From Mucilaginibacter sp. (lineage in GTDB: Bacteria; Bacteroidota; Bacteroidia; Sphingobacteriales; Sphingobacteriaceae), in contig JAQBOV010000011.1 in the NCBI GenBank assembly GCA_028287895.1, forward strand, positions 1 through 37,983: a stretch of DNA of 37,983 nt, written 5' to 3'. Under the pieces are notes generated by a model. It saw only the letters and a list, made by a program, of their open reading frames with translations, did not search any database and had not been told where the DNA came from. Positions 8,561-16,023 of this stretch are shown here, piece after piece. The position numbers and the translations under genes are program-made. Positions within the stretch are counted from its first letter, which is position 1, and every line of letters starts with the position of its first letter.

Positions 8561-10447
8561 ATGTCAACATTAGCAGTTCACGATCACGGAGTAGTACATC
8601 ATGATCACGATCAGGAACATCATCATACCGATACATTTATAACCAAATATGTGTTTAGCCAGGATCACAAAATGATCGCCAAGCAATTCCTGATCACAGG
8701 GATCACTATGGCAGTTATTGCGATGCTGCTTTCTATCCTTTTCAGGATTCAACTGGCTTATCCGGATAAAACATTTCCATTAATGGAAACATTGCTGGGG
8801 CGTTTTGCACCTAACGGCCGTTTAGACCCGGAGTTTTATCTTTCGCTGGTAACCATACATGGAACGATCATGGTATTCTTTGTATTAACCGCCGGCTTAA
8901 GCGGTACATTCAGTAACCTGCTGATTCCGCTGCAGGTTGGTGCCCGTGATATGGCCTCTCCCTTTATCAATATGTTGTCTTACTGGTTCTTTTTTACAGC
9001 CAGTGTGATCATGATATCATCATTTTTCGTACAGAAAGGCCCTGCAGGTGCCGGATGGACAATATATCCTCCTTTATCAGCCTTGCCTAAAGCGATGGGA
9101 GGATCAGGCCTTGGAATGACGCTGTGGCTGATCAGTATGGTATGCTTTATCGCTTCCTCACTAATGGGTGGTATAAACTATGTAAGTACCGTACTAAACA
9201 TGCGTACCAAAGGGATGGACCTCTGGAAAATGCCTTTGAGCGTCTGGGCGTTCTTCTTAACAGCTATTCTGGGTGTATTATCATTCCCTGTATTAGTTGC
9301 AGGTGTGGTATTATTGATCTTTGACCGTAGCTTTGGAACGAGCTTTTACCTTTCTGATATTGTCTTGAACGGCAAGATAATGCCGTTTGAAGGGGGTAGC
9401 CCGATATTGTTCCAGCACTTATTCTGGTTTCTCGGCCACCCGGAAGTTTACATCGTGATCATGCCGGCGATGGGTATCTCGTCGGAGGTTATCGCTGTAA
9501 ACTCCCGTAAACCAATATTTGGTTATCATGCGATGGTTTATTCGCTTATCGGTATCACCACCCTTTCGTTTATCGTATGGGGACACCATATGTTTGTAAC
9601 CGGAATGAACCCCTTCCTGGGCGGCGTATTCATGATCACCACACTGATCATTGCCGTACCATCAGCAGTAAAAACATTTAACTGGCTCGCTACATTATGG
9701 CGCGGTAATATTCGTTTTACACCGGCTATGCTTTTCGCTATCGGTTTGGTGTCCTTCTTTATATCAGGCGGTTTAACCGGTATATTCCTGGGTAACGCTG
9801 CTTTGGATATCAATTTGCATGACACTTATTTTGTGGTGGCACACTTCCACCTGGTGATGGGCTCGGCAGCCATATTCGGTATGCTCGCGGGCGTTTACCA
9901 CTGGTTCCCGAAAATGTTCGGCCGTTTGATGGACGAGAAATTAGGATATCTGCACTTTTGGATAACATTTATTTGTGCCTACCTGGTATTCTTCCCGATG
10001 CACTTTATGGGTCTTGACGGTGTACCCCGCCGTTATTACGCGATGACCGAGTTCCCGGCATTTAACCGCTGGTTATCAGTAAATACATTTATTACCTGGG
10101 CGGCAATTACCGCTGCTGTTGCACAAATTGCATTCCTGTATAATTTTATTCATTCTATTTTCTGGGGTAAGAAATCCCCTCAGAATCCGTGGAATTCAAC
10201 CACGCTTGAGTGGACAGCACCTGTTGAGCATATTCATGGCAACTGGCCTGGTGAGATCCCGACAGTTTACCGTTGGCCTTATGATTATAGCAAGCCGGGA
10301 CATGATACAGATTTTATTCTGCAGACAACGCCTTTTTCAGAAACAATGAGCTCTAATTTGCCTCATGATTTTGAAGATAACCCTGTCGGTCTTGAGCAGT
10401 ATAATCAGTGGGCAAAGACACAAAGATCCAGTGAAGAAGTAAAGTAA
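8561..10447 (+). CDS. coxA: Cytochrome c oxidase subunit I
   Basis: The 628-residue catalytic subunit carrying heme a, heme a3 and CuB, which reduces oxygen to water and pumps protons. Family signatures are clear: GHPEVYIVIMPAMG (CuB His and the cross-linked Tyr region), WGHHMFVTGM (two CuB His) and VVAHFHLVMGS (heme His pair). About twelve membrane helices are apparent. The N-terminus before the first helix is unusually histidine-rich, with eight His in residues 7-22. It lies 17 bases after subunit II. The 159-base gap after it contains a long imperfect inverted repeat, so part of the transcript may end or be processed there. Confidence 0.97.
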   Translation: MSTLAVHDHGVVHHDHDQEHHHTDTFITKYVFSQDHKMIAKQFLITGITMAVIAMLLSILFRIQLAYPDKTFPLMETLLGRFAPNGRLDPEFYLSLVTIHGTIMVFFVLTAGLSGTFSNLLIPLQVGARDMASPFINMLSYWFFFTASVIMISSFFVQKGPAGAGWTIYPPLSALPKAMGGSGLGMTLWLISMVCFIASSLMGGINYVSTVLNMRTKGMDLWKMPLSVWAFFLTAILGVLSFPVLVAGVVLLIFDRSFGTSFYLSDIVLNGKIMPFEGGSPILFQHLFWFLGHPEVYIVIMPAMGISSEVIAVNSRKPIFGYHAMVYSLIGITTLSFIVWGHHMFVTGMNPFLGGVFMITTLIIAVPSAVKTFNWLATLWRGNIRFTPAMLFAIGLVSFFISGGLTGIFLGNAALDINLHDTYFVVAHFHLVMGSAAIFGMLAGVYHWFPKMFGRLMDEKLGYLHFWITFICAYLVFFPMHFMGLDGVPRRYYAMTEFPAFNRWLSVNTFITWAAITAAVAQIAFLYNFIHSIFWGKKSPQNPWNSTTLEWTAPVEHIHGNWPGEIPTVYRWPYDYSKPGHDTDFILQTTPFSETMSSNLPHDFEDNPVGLEQYNQWAKTQRSSEEVK

Positions 10448-10469
10448 ATAATGACTAATCTGATCTTTT

Positions 10470-10587
10470 AGGGTATCTGTGCAGTTTAAGTTGTGAGTTT
10501 TGAGTAAAAAGTAATGAGTTAAAGACCATGATTGACTTTTTACTGAAACTTAAAATTCTGAACTTAAGACTAAAAAACAGATACCCT
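10470..10587. repeat. Long imperfect inverted repeat between coxA and ctaA
   Basis: AGGGTATCTGT at 10470-10480 is the exact reverse complement of ACAGATACCCT at 10577-10587. Inside these arms AGTAAAAAGT (10503-10512) pairs exactly with ACTTTTTACT (10534-10543), and the AT-rich stretches between also pair partly. The whole 118 bases could fold into one long hairpin. It fills most of the intergenic gap and could be a processing or attenuation structure, or a miniature dispersed element. There is no clear U-run for a simple terminator. Confidence 0.7.
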
Positions 10588-10606
10588 GAATTTTTAGAAA
10601 ATTTAA

Positions 10607-11665
10607 ATGAATATAACAACATCCCAAAGCAGCTTTCAAAAAGTCAATCTAATTACAATTGTTCTGCTTTTTGTATTGATACTTGCCGGAGGAGTTGTGC
10701 GCAGTACCGGTTCGGGAATGGGTTGCCCCGATTGGCCAAAATGTTTTGGCAGATATGTTCCGCCGGCCAGCAGCGCTGAATTACCCAGGGATTATAAGCA
10801 GGAATATATCGCAGGCCGTCAGGCAAAAAATCAAAGATTCGCGAAAACGCTTGATGTATTCGGGTTTAGTGACCTGGCTGCCCGCTTGCGCCAGGATAAA
10901 TCCATATTGGTCCCCGAGGAGTTTAATGCCGCTAAAACCTGGACAGAATATATTAACAGGCTGATTGGCGCAATATCCGGCTTGTTTTTATTTTTAACCG
11001 CCGTGTATGCTTTCAGTTATTGGAGAAATAATAAGCTGATCGGTTTTTTAAGTGTTTTGAACTTAATACTGGTGGGTTTCCAGGCCTGGCTGGGTTCTAT
11101 CGTGGTGTCTACAAACCTGGTAGCATGGATCGTTACGGTACATATGCTGCTTGCACTGGCGATACTTGCATTGAGTATAGCGACGTACCATTTTGCTAAA
11201 GTGTACAGTAAGCCAAAGCTTAATACGATAGCGATCATACCTATCGTTACTTTGCTGACATTAATCTTGAGTGTCGTTCAGATTGCTTTTGGAACCGGAG
11301 TGAGGGAAAAGATAGATGCGGTAGCAAGCCGTTTAAGCGGGTACAGGGACGGCTGGGTAAATGGTGCCGACGGCGTGTTTTTTCAACACCGGGATACAGC
11401 GGTTCTGGTGCTATTTGTTAATGTAATGCTTTATGCGTTGGTGCGGCGTCATTTTAGCAGGCGCTCGGTTCAGCAGCAACTGATGAGTTTTAATTTTCTG
11501 ATCATCATGCTGCAAATAGTAACCGGTATTATTCTCGCATACTGGTCGCTGCCACCATTTGCCCAGACACTTCATATCGTTTTTGCAAGTTTAATGTTTG
11601 GCGCACAATTTTATTTAATGCTGAACTTATACCGCTCAGCCAGCATGCAGGGGAGGCACAAATGA
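10607..11665 (+). CDS. ctaA: Heme A synthase (COX15/CtaA family)
   Basis: A 352-residue membrane protein that oxidises the C8 methyl of heme O to the formyl group of heme A, needed by the oxidase encoded around it. About eight helices form two related halves. The N-terminal signature GGVVRSTGSGMGCPDWPKC is clear. By spacing, three of the four expected heme-ligand histidines are present (His179, His261 in FFQHRDT, His323 in TLHIVF). The first position, in EYINRLIG, is Asn117 where the Bacillus protein has His60. This may be lineage-wide in Bacteroidota. The ATG at 10607 is the start; the end overlaps ctaB by 4 bases (ATGA), indicating translational coupling. Confidence 0.93.
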   Translation: MNITTSQSSFQKVNLITIVLLFVLILAGGVVRSTGSGMGCPDWPKCFGRYVPPASSAELPRDYKQEYIAGRQAKNQRFAKTLDVFGFSDLAARLRQDKSILVPEEFNAAKTWTEYINRLIGAISGLFLFLTAVYAFSYWRNNKLIGFLSVLNLILVGFQAWLGSIVVSTNLVAWIVTVHMLLALAILALSIATYHFAKVYSKPKLNTIAIIPIVTLLTLILSVVQIAFGTGVREKIDAVASRLSGYRDGWVNGADGVFFQHRDTAVLVLFVNVMLYALVRRHFSRRSVQQQLMSFNFLIIMLQIVTGIILAYWSLPPFAQTLHIVFASLMFGAQFYLMLNLYRSASMQGRHK

Positions 11666-12531
11666 GCTGGAGTGATTTTTCCAAACTGATCAAGTTCAGA
11701 CTTACTTTCCTGGTGGTGTTTTCTGCGTCCGTTACCTTTTTGATCGGCAGCAAGGCCAATGCCGGGGCACACGGCGTAATAAACTGGAAACACTGGGGCA
11801 TGCTTATCATAGGCGGATTTTTGGTGACCGCTGCGGCAAACTGCTTCAACGAGATCATTGAAAAGGACTTTGATAAATTAATGAAGCGCACCAGAGACCG
11901 GCCGATCCCGGCCGGGCGCATGACCACGGGGCAGGCGCTTATATTGGGCCTGTTTATGGCTTTAAGCGGAACCTACCTGTTAGGCAGCCTTAATTTAACG
12001 ACAGGCCTGCTTTCGGTTTTCTCCATTTTACTGTATGCATTTGCTTATACACCTCTGAAAAGAGTGTCACCAATTGCCGTCTTTGTAGGAGCTATACCGG
12101 GGGCTTTGCCACCATTTATCGGTTATGTGGCCGGTTACGGAACTATAGATCAGATCGCCCTGATTGTTTTCTGTATACAGTTTGTCTGGCAATTCCCGCA
12201 TTTTTGGGCAATTGCCTGGGTATTGGATGACGATTATAAACTGGCGGGTTTCCGGCTGTTGCCTACCGGCAGGCGGGACAAGATCAGTGCGATGATCACT
12301 TTTATATGCACCTTAATACTGGTGCCTGTAAGTTTATTGCCCACTATTTACCATTATGGCGGTTATTGGGTAGGGGGGGTATCATTAGCATGCAGTTTAG
12401 TATTTTTGTACCTTGCTTTTATGCTTTTGCTCAGACGTGATATCAAGTCTGCCCAAAAGCTAATGTTTGGTTCGTTTTTTTATTTGCCGGTGGTGCAGTT
12501 AATGTTTTTGTTTGATTTTTTAGGAAAGTGA
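11662..12531 (+). CDS. ctaB: Protoheme IX farnesyltransferase (heme O synthase)
   Basis: A 289-residue UbiA-superfamily membrane enzyme that attaches a farnesyl group to heme B to give heme O, the substrate of CtaA. The first Asp-rich motif is seen as NEIIEKDFDKLMKRTRDRP, including the family MKRTRDRPIPAGR. The second polar loop is VLDDDYKLAGFRLLPTG. About eight or nine helices are apparent. Its start overlaps the ctaA stop (ATGA), and the next oxidase gene follows after 4 bases, so heme A assembly and oxidase subunits appear to be made from one message. Confidence 0.95.
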   Translation: MSWSDFSKLIKFRLTFLVVFSASVTFLIGSKANAGAHGVINWKHWGMLIIGGFLVTAAANCFNEIIEKDFDKLMKRTRDRPIPAGRMTTGQALILGLFMALSGTYLLGSLNLTTGLLSVFSILLYAFAYTPLKRVSPIAVFVGAIPGALPPFIGYVAGYGTIDQIALIVFCIQFVWQFPHFWAIAWVLDDDYKLAGFRLLPTGRRDKISAMITFICTLILVPVSLLPTIYHYGGYWVGGVSLACSLVFLYLAFMLLLRRDIKSAQKLMFGSFFYLPVVQLMFLFDFLGK

Positions 12532-12535
12532 ATTG

Positions 12536-13117
12536 ATGGCTCAGATACAACAGGATAAAGACAGGTTAAGCCTGGCGCCCAAAAAATTTAATATGTGGTT
12601 ATTCATATTTACCTCATTTATGTTTTTTGCGGCACTTACCAGTGGCTTTATCGTCTACGTGGGCGGTAAAACGCATGGATTGAATGTGATATTGCCCAGT
12701 GCTTTCAGATACAGCACTGCGGTGATCGCCTTTAGCAGTATTACTTTATTTTTAGCCTCAAGGGCTGCAAAAAGGTTGCAATTTGGTAAACAAAGACTTT
12801 TTTTGTGGTTGACATTTGCGCTGGGTGTGGGGTTTTTTGCTATCCAGATATATGGCTGGTATATACTTGCCTATAAAATGGAGGTCTATTTTATAGATCC
12901 TAATGCTTCCCGGTCATTCCTTTATGTATTTACCGGGATGCATTTACTGCACATTATTGCAGGCCTATTGTTAATACTTAATACCCTGTGGGGAAGTTAC
13001 CACAACAAACCGCAGGTAATAAATTTGTATAAGATGGAAATGTCTTCAATATTTTGGCATTTTGTCGATATTATATGGATTTATCTATATGTTTTTTTAC
13101 TTTTGAACCAATATTAA
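12536..13117 (+). CDS. Cytochrome c oxidase subunit III family protein (first of two)
   Basis: A 193-residue membrane protein with about five helices and subunit III family features: NMWLFIFTSFMFFAALTSGF in the first helix, GMHLLHIIAGL, and WHFVDIIWIYLYVFLLL at the C-terminus. I start it at the ATG at 12536; a TTG lies one codon earlier. A second, longer subunit III gene follows after 21 bases. Two adjacent members are common in Bacteroidota oxidase loci. Whether both enter the same oxidase cannot be told from sequence. The start is 4 bases after the ctaB stop. Confidence 0.88.
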   Translation: MAQIQQDKDRLSLAPKKFNMWLFIFTSFMFFAALTSGFIVYVGGKTHGLNVILPSAFRYSTAVIAFSSITLFLASRAAKRLQFGKQRLFLWLTFALGVGFFAIQIYGWYILAYKMEVYFIDPNASRSFLYVFTGMHLLHIIAGLLLILNTLWGSYHNKPQVINLYKMEMSSIFWHFVDIIWIYLYVFLLLNQY

Positions 13118-13138
13118 TAACCCAACAATTAAGTACAA

Positions 13139-13849
13139 ATGAGTACCACTGTATCACAAATAGACGAAGTTAAAACAACGCCCTGGGCGGGTGGAAGATC
13201 ACCTTTCGCTGTTGAGTATGGTAAAATGATGATGTGGTTTTTCCTCCTTTCGGATGCGTTTACCTTTTCATCCTTACTGATTTCTTACGGCGCTTTACGT
13301 TTCAGTTCAAATGCATGGCCGGCACCAGACCTGGTTTTCCAGTCAGTACCCGGATTAATAGAGCACGGTGCGCCGCTGGTATTTGTTGGGTTAATGACTT
13401 TTATATTGATCATGAGCTCGGTTACCATGGTATTAGCCGTGGAAGCAGGCCATCGCAACGCCAAAAAAGAAGTGGTGTGGTGGATGATCGGCACGATCAT
13501 CGGTGGATTGATGTTCCTCGGTTGCCAGGCATTGGAATGGAACCATTTGCATAGCGAGGGTTTTTGGTGGGGAAGCATACCGAGCATGGAAGAGCTTAAA
13601 ACACTTTTTCATGGGGCGCCTTCTACTACCTACGCACATCAGTTTGCTAACTTATTTTTCACCATAACCGGATTTCACGGTTTCCACGTATTCAGCGGGG
13701 TGGTGATCAATATCATTATTACCATCAATGTTTTAGCAGGCACTTACGAAAAACGAGGCAGTTATTTAATGATCGAAAAAGTCGGCCTTTACTGGCACTT
13801 TGTAGACCTGGTTTGGGTATTTGTGTTCACTTTCTTTTATTTAGTTTAA
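13139..13849 (+). CDS. coxC: Cytochrome c oxidase subunit III (second of two)
   Basis: A 236-residue integral membrane subunit of the heme-copper oxidase with about six or seven helices. Family features are KMMMWFFLLSDAFTFSSLL in the first helix, the ITGFHGFHVFSGV segment, and YWHFVDLVWVFVFTFFYL at the C-terminus. Subunit III carries no metal; it stabilises subunit I and its proton uptake path. It is 21 bases downstream of the shorter subunit III gene and 12 bases upstream of subunit IV. The AT-rich gap before it shows no clear promoter. Confidence 0.94.
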   Translation: MSTTVSQIDEVKTTPWAGGRSPFAVEYGKMMMWFFLLSDAFTFSSLLISYGALRFSSNAWPAPDLVFQSVPGLIEHGAPLVFVGLMTFILIMSSVTMVLAVEAGHRNAKKEVVWWMIGTIIGGLMFLGCQALEWNHLHSEGFWWGSIPSMEELKTLFHGAPSTTYAHQFANLFFTITGFHGFHVFSGVVINIIITINVLAGTYEKRGSYLMIEKVGLYWHFVDLVWVFVFTFFYLV

Positions 13850-13861
13850 AAATATTATCAT

Positions 13862-14203
13862 ATGTCAACAGAACCTATTCATACAGAGCATGCCGAAGAG
13901 CATGACACGATGACCAAGAAAAGGATTTGGAATGTTTTTTTTGTGTTGCTGGGTATTACCTGTGTTGAGTTCTTTATCGCCCTTTACCTGGTACCTCATG
14001 GTATGATGACTTATCATAGCGCCAACCCTATATACATTGTTTTAACATTAGCTAAGGCATTTTATATCGTTGGATACTTTATGCACCTGAAGTTTGAAAA
14101 ACTCGGGTTGGTATTTGCAATCATCGTCCCTGTTTTGTTTATAATCGGCTTGATCCTGGTATTGACAAATGAAAGTCACCACTGGATTGATCTGAGGATG
14201 TAA
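13862..14203 (+). CDS. Cytochrome c oxidase subunit IV (prokaryotic COX4 family)
   Basis: A 113-residue protein with three hydrophobic helices (about residues 23-43, 57-76 and 82-103), typical of the small prokaryotic subunit IV family (COX4_pro). The N-terminal 20 residues are charged and His-rich (HTEHAEEHD). It holds the position expected of subunit IV, directly after subunit III. Its stop codon overlaps the ATG of the SCO gene by one base (TAATG), so the copper chaperone is probably translated with it. Confidence 0.9.
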   Translation: MSTEPIHTEHAEEHDTMTKKRIWNVFFVLLGITCVEFFIALYLVPHGMMTYHSANPIYIVLTLAKAFYIVGYFMHLKFEKLGLVFAIIVPVLFIIGLILVLTNESHHWIDLRM

Positions 14204-14901
14204 TGAGCAAACCAAGCATAATAAAAAAGATTTTAATCCTGGTAATCATATTGGCTTTACCAGGATTTTTATATTATCTGCTAACCGTTAAGGGTAAAAA
14301 CAGGTATCATGCCTTGCCCAAATTCGGGCCTAAGGTTGTAGCCAGAACTACGCATCGTGTAAAAGGCAAGGATATTCCCGATACCATATACCATACATTA
14401 GGCAATTTCCGTTTGTATGACCAGGACGGTAAGCCGGTATCGCTGACCTCATTCGACAACAAAATATTTGTAGCCAACTTTTTTTATACGCATTGCCCAA
14501 CTGTTTGCAATCAGATGAATGCCAATGTTGACAGCCTGGTGCAAGCCTGGGCCAAAAACAAAATGGTATACTTCGCCTCTGTCACGGTCGACCCGGCGCG
14601 CGACTCGGTAAAAGCACTGAAGACCTACATGGGGAGATTTAAATCAACACCTAAATGGGCTTTTTTGACCGGGGATACGACAACGATATATGCTCTTGCC
14701 CGCCATGGCTTTTTGGTCAATGCTTTGAAGGCAGGTAATGATGATTTCATCTATTCGGATAAGCTGATTTTGATCGATCAGCGCAAGAGGATAAGAGGAT
14801 ATTACTCGGGCACCTCAGCGGCCGATGTGACCAGGTTGAATGATGAGATCAAGGTGCTGATAAAAGAAGAATTATTGAACAGGGAAGATCCTTTATATTA
14901 A
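14203..14901 (+). CDS. SCO1/SenC-type copper chaperone
   Basis: A 232-residue membrane-anchored thioredoxin-fold protein of the SCO1/SenC/PrrC family, which delivers copper to, or keeps reduced, the CuA site of subunit II. An N-terminal helix (about residues 7-28) anchors it and the soluble domain faces the periplasm. The CxxxC copper motif is Cys98-PTV-Cys102 in THCPTVC, and ASVTVDPARDS follows as usual. The third ligand of the family, a His before Ser/Thr near the end of the domain, is not there: the sequence reads FIYSDKLILID with Tyr184 (codon 14752-14754). Metal binding may be altered or use another residue. It shares a base with subunit IV, and a hairpin follows it. Confidence 0.93.
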   Translation: MSKPSIIKKILILVIILALPGFLYYLLTVKGKNRYHALPKFGPKVVARTTHRVKGKDIPDTIYHTLGNFRLYDQDGKPVSLTSFDNKIFVANFFYTHCPTVCNQMNANVDSLVQAWAKNKMVYFASVTVDPARDSVKALKTYMGRFKSTPKWAFLTGDTTTIYALARHGFLVNALKAGNDDFIYSDKLILIDQRKRIRGYYSGTSAADVTRLNDEIKVLIKEELLNREDPLY

Positions 14902-14969
14902 TTAGTGAATGAGCGGGAGAATGGTGCGTGTTGATTGGCAGGCAAGTTCCTGTTAATCATTCGCTAATT
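14900..14969. repeat. Two-part hairpin after the SCO gene
   Basis: AATTAGTGAATGA (14900-14912) pairs with TCATTCGCTAATT (14957-14969), with one G-U pair. Inside it TGATTGGCAGG (14932-14942) pairs with CCTGTTAATCA (14949-14959) if two G-U pairs are allowed; the two right arms overlap by three bases. The element fills most of the 100-base gap before the DUF420 gene. No U-run follows, so an RNA-processing element or dispersed repeat is more likely than a plain terminator. Confidence 0.55.
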
Positions 14970-15001
14970 CACACACTGGGTACTAAGTATTAAAAAAGAC
15001 T

Positions 15002-15574
15002 ATGACCGATAAATTTATATTTCGTTTTGTTGCAGGGATATCTGTATTTGTGTTTTTGGTGGTGATCATTTTAAACCGGCATCTGATCCCGGCGCCTGCT
15101 ATGGTGCCTTCATTTGTTGTTTATCTGCCAAAACTGAATGCGGTATTAAATGGTACCTGCAGTATTTTACTGCTGGTTTCATTGTATTTTATAAAGAGTG
15201 GCAATGTGCCCATGCATAAAAGGATTAATATATTAACTTTCTGCCTGTCATCCCTTTTCCTGGTATCCTATATCCTTTTCCATTATTTAAAACCTGAAAG
15301 CATATTCGGCGATTTGAATGGGGACGGCCTGCTTTCAGCAGCTGAGCGTGCCGCAGCAGGTCCGGCCAGGACGATATACCTGGTGATTTTAACCTCACAC
15401 ATTATACTGGCGGCAAGTGTTCTGCCACTTATCCTGCTGAGCTTTTACCGAGGTTTACAAATGCAGGTTGAAAAACATAAGAAATTGGTAAGATGGACGT
15501 TTCCTATATGGTTATATGTTACCGTGACTGGGGTAATCGTTTATCTTTTGATAGCGCCGTATTATCATTTTTAA
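15002..15574 (+). CDS. DUF420 membrane protein, probable oxidase assembly factor, with an EF-hand-like loop
   Basis: A 190-residue protein of the DUF420 family (related to YozB/CtaM, needed for aa3 oxidase maturation in Firmicutes) with about five helices. Its place directly after the SCO gene supports an assembly role. Between helices three and four, residues 104-115 form a perfect 12-residue EF-hand-type loop, DLNGDGLLSAAE, with Asp1, Asn3, Asp5, Gly6, a hydrophobic residue 8, Ser9 and Glu12. Such a loop would be expected to bind calcium and is not part of the basic DUF420 description. I believe similar loops occur in some relatives. The start is the ATG at 15002. Confidence 0.82.
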   Translation: MTDKFIFRFVAGISVFVFLVVIILNRHLIPAPAMVPSFVVYLPKLNAVLNGTCSILLLVSLYFIKSGNVPMHKRINILTFCLSSLFLVSYILFHYLKPESIFGDLNGDGLLSAAERAAAGPARTIYLVILTSHIILAASVLPLILLSFYRGLQMQVEKHKKLVRWTFPIWLYVTVTGVIVYLLIAPYYHF

Positions 15575-15592
15575 TTGGGGAATCCCAGTCTT

Positions 15593-15625
15593 AAATTCCA
15601 AATTGAAACTTCGGAATTTGAATTT
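15593..15625. repeat. Near-perfect hairpin before the small CxxC protein
   Basis: AAATTCCAAATT (15593-15604) and AATTTGAATTT (15615-15625) pair over 11 bases with one bulged C, around the 10-base loop GAAACTTCGG. The weak AT stem is followed by TTAT rather than a clean U-run. It could end transcription of the preceding gene or act in the leader of the next one. Confidence 0.45.
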
Positions 15626-15642
15626 TATACGTATTTTTGTAT

Positions 15643-15921
15643 ATGATGAAAAGCATTAGAATATTCCTGGTTTCGCTTGCTTTCAGCCTGATGATTTTTA
15701 GCGCTGCGGAAGTTAAAGCTCAATGTGCGCTTTGTACAGCAGCTGTGGAAACGAACAATAAAAGCGGGAGCAATGCAACCCATGGTCTCAATAGCGGGAT
15801 CATTTACTTGCTGGCAGCGCCATACCTTGCTGTGGCTGCCGTGGGATTGATATGGTACAAAAAATACCGTCGCAAAAATGTGAATCTTAACATGCGTCAC
15901 GAAAAGCTCAATTTGAATTAA
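15643..15921 (+). CDS. Small exported CxxC membrane protein, uncharacterised
   Basis: A 92-residue protein from the ATG at 15643; another ATG follows at 15646, and a TTG at 15637 opens the frame. An N-terminal signal peptide ends near VKAQ and the mature part begins with CALC (two Cys in a CxxC). A short polar loop (ETNNKSGSN) leads to a segment, LNSGIIYLLAAPYLAVAAVGLIWY, that is one membrane helix, then a very basic tail (KKYRRK). The CxxC would lie in the periplasm next to the membrane. I recognise the layout as a small conserved family found beside cytochrome oxidase genes in Bacteroidota, without known function. A role in copper or thiol handling is inference. Confidence 0.75.
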   Translation: MMKSIRIFLVSLAFSLMIFSAAEVKAQCALCTAAVETNNKSGSNATHGLNSGIIYLLAAPYLAVAAVGLIWYKKYRRKNVNLNMRHEKLNLN

Positions 15922-15927
15922 CGCATC

Positions 15928-15965
15928 GAACATCTGGTTTGCTTTGGCGAATAAAGCAGATGTTC
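15928..15965 (+). terminator. Terminator-like hairpin at the end of the respiratory cluster
   Basis: GAACATCTG (15928-15936) is the exact reverse complement of CAGATGTTC (15957-15965), and GCTTT (15941-15945) also pairs with AAAGC (15953-15957). The T-rich GTTGTTTCTTTTA follows within a few bases. It lies just after the last gene of the oxidase cluster, where transcription could end. Confidence 0.5.
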
Positions 15966-16023
15966 ACGTTGTTTCTTTTATCATATAATTATCCCCAAAT
16001 ACGCTGACAGGCAGTTTTATACA

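Noticed and set aside
10528..10779. 83-codon + strand frame after coxA
   Set aside because: It starts inside the inverted repeat and then overlaps ctaA in another frame; the sequence has no family features.
15632..15639. TATTTTTG, a match to the -7 consensus, before the small CxxC protein
   Set aside because: No TTTG lies at the right distance upstream, and it ends only three bases before the ATG, so chance in AT-rich DNA is more likely.
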